Below are positions 26,330 through 29,511 of a stretch of DNA of 29,511 nt, piece after piece. A program made the position numbers and the translations under genes. The stretch is from an uncultured Verrucomicrobiota bacterium. GTDB taxonomy: Bacteria; Verrucomicrobiota; Verrucomicrobiia; Opitutales; LL51. The notes below the pieces were generated by a model. That model did not search any database. It was not told the DNA's origin and saw nothing but the letters and a program-made list of their open reading frames with translations. Positions within the stretch are counted from its first letter, which is position 1. Each line of letters begins with the position of its first letter. Location: contig CAMWJR010000002.1 of NCBI GenBank assembly GCA_947174645.1, positions 1 to 29,511 of the forward strand, read 5' to 3'.

Positions 26330-28993
26330 ATGACAAAAGGAAGATACTTCGTATTAGGGCTATTTCCGCTCGCAGTTTCAGCGTCGCTTCTCTGGAATCA
26401 CAATACAGCGGTCGCCGCAAACGCACCGGTAGCAACAGCATCGGCACCCGGGGCATTACCGCCAGGTGGAGCAACTGGATATCCTTCACCGGCGGATCCC
26501 TATCCGCTGGAACCCGATGATGATATCGTCAATCAGCTCGTGCTGACCAACGCTGAGCCCCGTGATGTGATTGGCGTTCTCGAAAAGCTCACAGGGCGAA
26601 CTGCACTCGTCGAAAAACTCCCAACCTCGATTGGTAAAATTTCGATCGATATCCAAGAGCCTATCACCCGATTAGAAGCGATTTCCGCTGTCGAGAGTGT
26701 GTTGAGTTTGAACGGTATCGCAATCGTCGATATGGGAGAAAAATTTCTCAAAGCGGTCGATAGTAAACGAGCCATTTCGCAATCGCCAGAAATTGTCGAT
26801 GATTCACTGCAGATCTATGAGCCAAACCAGCACATTTGCTCCAAGTTCTTTAAGCTCAATTACCTTGATGCAAACGAATTCAACCGCCTCGTGAAGCCAA
26901 TTTTAACCCCCAGCGTATCAAATGTTGTGGTTTTTACAGCTTCCAACTCGCTCTTTATCACCGACACAATGGCCAACCTGCGGCGTGTCGAAAACCTCGT
27001 GGAGCGCACCGATACGCCGATCAAAATGATCGAGGAGATTAAATTTATCCCGCTCAATAACGTCAAAGCATCGAGTGTGGTTAAAAAATTCGATCAACTC
27101 AAACGAGGAGCGTTGAAAAAATACCTTTCAAACATGACGATTGACTGCGACGATTCGAGCAATCAGTTGATTATCATTACCCCACCTGCGAATCTCTCGA
27201 TTATCGAAAATATCGCCAAGCAACTCGATAATAAGTGCGAGCTATTGTTACGCTCAGAAGTGATGCGCATTAAGCACGGTGATGCGAAAAAGATCTCTGA
27301 AATTGTCTCTAAGATCGTCAAAGAGCAACGCTCTCGGATTGAAAAAGAAAACAAAATGGCCTTTGAGCGTCAGCAAGCTCAGATGACCGCACAGGGCGCA
27401 CTTGCGAATGCACTTGCTCAGGCAGCAAGCGGCTCACGCAGTAACCAGCAAATCAGCAATTCTTATAGCGAATTTATCTCTTCTCAACAGGTGCCTGGCG
27501 AAATCGGAGAAGAACAAACGGCGCAATTTTCCGCCAACCTAACACTTGAGGCTGATGAACGCAGCAACTCGATCATCGTCTACGGAACGGCCTCCGACCT
27601 CCAACAGATTCGTAATTTGATCAATAATCTCGATGTCCTCCTCGATCAGGTCCGCATCGAAGTCATCGTCGCTCAGGTCACCTACGACGAAGGTCAGCAA
27701 TCCGGCCTCGAAAAATTCGGCATCGATTTCAATAAAAATAATGGAGGAGCCGTGCCAGCCGGCGTCAAAAACATTCAAGAAATTCACTACGATCTTGTTC
27801 ACGCGACAAAAGATGGCAGCACTTTCAGTGGAAATCTACGAAAATTTTCCCTAGAATCTATCTTCAAGGTCGCTCAAACAGATAGTAATGTCAAAATTCT
27901 CTCAACACCGACGTTGGTAACGACACACAACCGAAAAGCAAATTTCAAGATTGGGGAGAAACGTCCATTTCTCGACTCTTCAACCAAAAGTGACAGCAAT
28001 GATGCCAAAGAACGCATCCAAATTAAGTACGAAAATGTCGGTCTCGAGTTAAAAGTAACACCGCTTATCGGGAATAATGGCATTATCCAGATGGAGATTG
28101 AACAAAGAATCTCCAAAGATACGGGCAACGTCACAGTGGCATCTCTAGATTGCCCTGTCATTACCGATAAAGAAATCAATTCCTTTGTCAGCGTTGCCAA
28201 CGGCGATGTCATTGTTCTCGCAGGATTTAAGGAGCGAAAAACTGACGCAACTCGGGGAAAGCTGTTCTTGCTTGGGGATATACCTCTCTTAGGAGATCTA
28301 CTCTCTCCAAGAAGTCGTAAAGAGACGACAACAGAATTGATCGTCTTCATCAAACCGACCATCATCTTACGACCCCAAGATGAAGCGGCCTATCTTGACC
28401 AACAGATCGCGCGAACATCGATTAAAGAGGACATCGATCACTACAAGAAAACTGGGGGTGACTTGTTACCCTCCAAACCCTTCCCATACACTACTCTTGA
28501 AGACCCAACTGAGGGATTTTTCCCTGGGAAGGAGACCCCTCAAGGGCCCGGTTCCCATCGACAACCACATAGAGGTGTTCCGGAGGCTGAACCTGTCATA
28601 GAGGGAACTCCGCCGATCATTGAACAACCTTCAGAAAAGGAAAATCCGTCTCAGGAGAAACAAAATAGCAAAAAAGCTCGCCGTCAACGTCGGCACACAG
28701 CCCCTAATGCGAAGGAAAAATCTAAAAAAACCTCCGGAGATTCGTCCAAGAATCATGTAAGTCAACGTTCTCACCGCGGACGTCACCATGTGGAACCGAC
28801 CAATAAAGGGAAAACAGTCTCGGAATCATCCACAAAGTCCAAAGTAGGCGCAGGCAACTCGCGTAAGCGATCTCGCGGACGTCGAAGCGAAAATGTTCAT
28901 TCTCAAGCCAAAGTTCAAACTCCGATTCAAAAAAGATTGGATACCAAAACATCAAGAACACATGGTCGGAGAAGTAATCGCAGGGCTCAATAA
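26330..28993 (+). CDS. gspD: Type II secretion/type IV pilus secretin (GspD family) with long basic tail
   Basis: The outer-membrane channel of the secretion system. It has 887 residues: a signal peptide (through about residue 30, ending AVAA), N0 (about 60-140, DDIVNQLVL...), N1 (about 165-225, KFFKLNYLDANEF...), N2 (about 230-300) and N3 (about 305-430, with an inserted Gln/Ala/Ser-rich stretch). The secretin barrel domain follows (about 435-680), with VRIEVIVAQVT, ILSTPTLVT, FKIGEKRPF, VGLELKVTPLI, VANGDVIVLAGF, IPLLGDL and the closing ELIVFIKPTII. After this come some 200 residues that are Pro/Glu-rich and then very rich in Lys/Arg/Ser, which is unusual for a secretin. It follows the GspM-like gene by 34 bases. 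Confidence 0.93.
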   Translation: MTKGRYFVLGLFPLAVSASLLWNHNTAVAANAPVATASAPGALPPGGATGYPSPADPYPLEPDDDIVNQLVLTNAEPRDVIGVLEKLTGRTALVEKLPTSIGKISIDIQEPITRLEAISAVESVLSLNGIAIVDMGEKFLKAVDSKRAISQSPEIVDDSLQIYEPNQHICSKFFKLNYLDANEFNRLVKPILTPSVSNVVVFTASNSLFITDTMANLRRVENLVERTDTPIKMIEEIKFIPLNNVKASSVVKKFDQLKRGALKKYLSNMTIDCDDSSNQLIIITPPANLSIIENIAKQLDNKCELLLRSEVMRIKHGDAKKISEIVSKIVKEQRSRIEKENKMAFERQQAQMTAQGALANALAQAASGSRSNQQISNSYSEFISSQQVPGEIGEEQTAQFSANLTLEADERSNSIIVYGTASDLQQIRNLINNLDVLLDQVRIEVIVAQVTYDEGQQSGLEKFGIDFNKNNGGAVPAGVKNIQEIHYDLVHATKDGSTFSGNLRKFSLESIFKVAQTDSNVKILSTPTLVTTHNRKANFKIGEKRPFLDSSTKSDSNDAKERIQIKYENVGLELKVTPLIGNNGIIQMEIEQRISKDTGNVTVASLDCPVITDKEINSFVSVANGDVIVLAGFKERKTDATRGKLFLLGDIPLLGDLLSPRSRKETTTELIVFIKPTIILRPQDEAAYLDQQIARTSIKEDIDHYKKTGGDLLPSKPFPYTTLEDPTEGFFPGKETPQGPGSHRQPHRGVPEAEPVIEGTPPIIEQPSEKENPSQEKQNSKKARRQRRHTAPNAKEKSKKTSGDSSKNHVSQRSHRGRHHVEPTNKGKTVSESSTKSKVGAGNSRKRSRGRRSENVHSQAKVQTPIQKRLDTKTSRTHGRRSNRRAQ

Positions 28994-29014
28994 CACGAAC
29001 TAGGGGGAAGCACA

Positions 29015-29511
29015 ATGATACGTTTATTCAAGTTCATCGGTTACGGACTCCCCCTCTTGGGAGTCGCCAATGTCATCGGAGAGACAGGTCCGCAAGCAAG
29101 CGTAGCTTATAGTTCAAGTGGGCTGGAACAACGATCACCGTTTGGTGATCGAAAACCTCGCCCTAAGCCAGTCATTAAGACAGGTACCACAGCACCGACA
29201 GTACCGGTTAAAAAGCCGGAACTTCCGTTATCGAAGCGAGATCTGTCATTCGTCGGGTTTTTGAGCATCAACGGCTACCGCGAGTATGTGATTCACGAAA
29301 AGATCAAAACCGACTTCGTTTACCAAATCATTAACCAGCAGTTTCCGACGCTACTCCATTATAAGGCGGGAAAATATGATGCTCAAAATCAGACACTGGA
29401 GGTATTGATTGATAACGATCGGGCTCTTTGTAAACTCGGAGAATCTAAGGATAACAAGGGCGGTAGTAGTACAAGTAGCGCGAAAGTGGCTTACGGAAAT
29501 AGTGGTAGTAG
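29015..29511 (+). CDS. Exported protein downstream of gspD, 3'-truncated by window edge
   Basis: Begins at ATG 29015 with an AGGGGGAAG ribosome binding site (29002-29010) and stays open to the window end; 165 codons are visible. The N-terminus (RLFKFIGYGLPLLGVANVIG) looks like a signal peptide. A Pro/Lys/Thr-rich linker follows, then a folded-looking segment starting DLSFVGFLSINGYREYVI and continuing through TLEVLIDNDRALCKLGE, and a Gly/Ser-rich stretch. The folded part faintly resembles the homology-region domain of GspC/PilP (LxxxGxxxxxxxxxxVI), which would make sense beside the secretin, but I am not sure. It is spaced 21 bases from gspD, so probably in the same operon. Confidence 0.6.
   Translation, partial: MIRLFKFIGYGLPLLGVANVIGETGPQASVAYSSSGLEQRSPFGDRKPRPKPVIKTGTTAPTVPVKKPELPLSKRDLSFVGFLSINGYREYVIHEKIKTDFVYQIINQQFPTLLHYKAGKYDAQNQTLEVLIDNDRALCKLGESKDNKGGSSTSSAKVAYGNSGS

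Noticed and set aside
27874..28365. 163-residue minus-strand reading frame inside gspD
   Set aside because: Antisense to the secretin barrel domain; Ser/Leu-rich shadow translation.

Overview
The window looks like a chromosomal segment of a diderm, LPS-making bacterium, most likely from the Verrucomicrobiota (Opitutia/Puniceicoccales-like). The lipid A/heptose genes waaA and an HldE-type kinase, the outer-membrane secretin and FabV show an outer membrane. The EF-P sequence (loop QGRQAGFV) and the SecA with an enlarged insertion fit that assignment, but this is pattern recognition and not a computed phylogeny. GC content looks moderate and fairly even, and I saw no insertion sequence, phage gene, integrase or CRISPR array.

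Layout. (1) At 1-2021 (+) is the 3' part of a large helical protein of unknown function with a C-terminal repeat. (2) At 2031-7479 (-) is secA, clpX and a TPR lipoprotein-like or exported protein, packed with overlapping or abutting ends. (3) At 7480-8061 is the longest gap without an obvious gene; it holds a possible 44-residue zinc-ribbon ORF (+) and a tRNA-Ser(GCU) (-). (4) At 8128-8937 (+) is an exported glutamine-amidotransferase-like (BPL_N) protein, converging on alaS. (5) At 8918-14970 (-) is the tightly coupled run waaA - hldE-type kinase - fabV - alaS. (6) At 15062-15619 (+) is efp. (7) At 15616-23197 (-) is a long probable operon atpB-atpE-atpF-atpH-rodA-rng-ddl-ftsQ-LbH protein, driven by a near-consensus sigma-70-type promoter about 15 bases in front of atpB. 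(8) At 23334-29511 (+) is a type II secretion/type IV pilus-like inner-membrane and secretin cluster: a GspK-like minor pseudopilin broken by a frameshift, GspL/PilN-like, GspM/PilO-like, GspD secretin and the start of another exported protein.

How the genes work together. Most are housekeeping genes: protein export and quality control (SecA, ClpX), LPS core synthesis (WaaA, heptose kinase), fatty acid synthesis (FabV), translation (AlaS, tRNA-Ser, EF-P), proton-driven ATP synthesis (Fo plus delta), and cell elongation and division (RodA, Ddl, FtsQ). The atp genes stop after atpH, so the F1 genes atpAGDC must lie elsewhere, and cell-wall genes follow instead. The most unusual part is the right-hand secretion cluster. 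The pseudopilin gene is split across two frames at a T run, the GspL-like protein has an unrecognisable cytoplasmic domain, and the secretin carries a tail of roughly 200 residues, extremely rich in Lys/Arg/Ser, after its membrane domain. I did not find a clearly new defence or mobile system. The secretion cluster and the large unknown protein at the left edge are the best candidates for undescribed biology.
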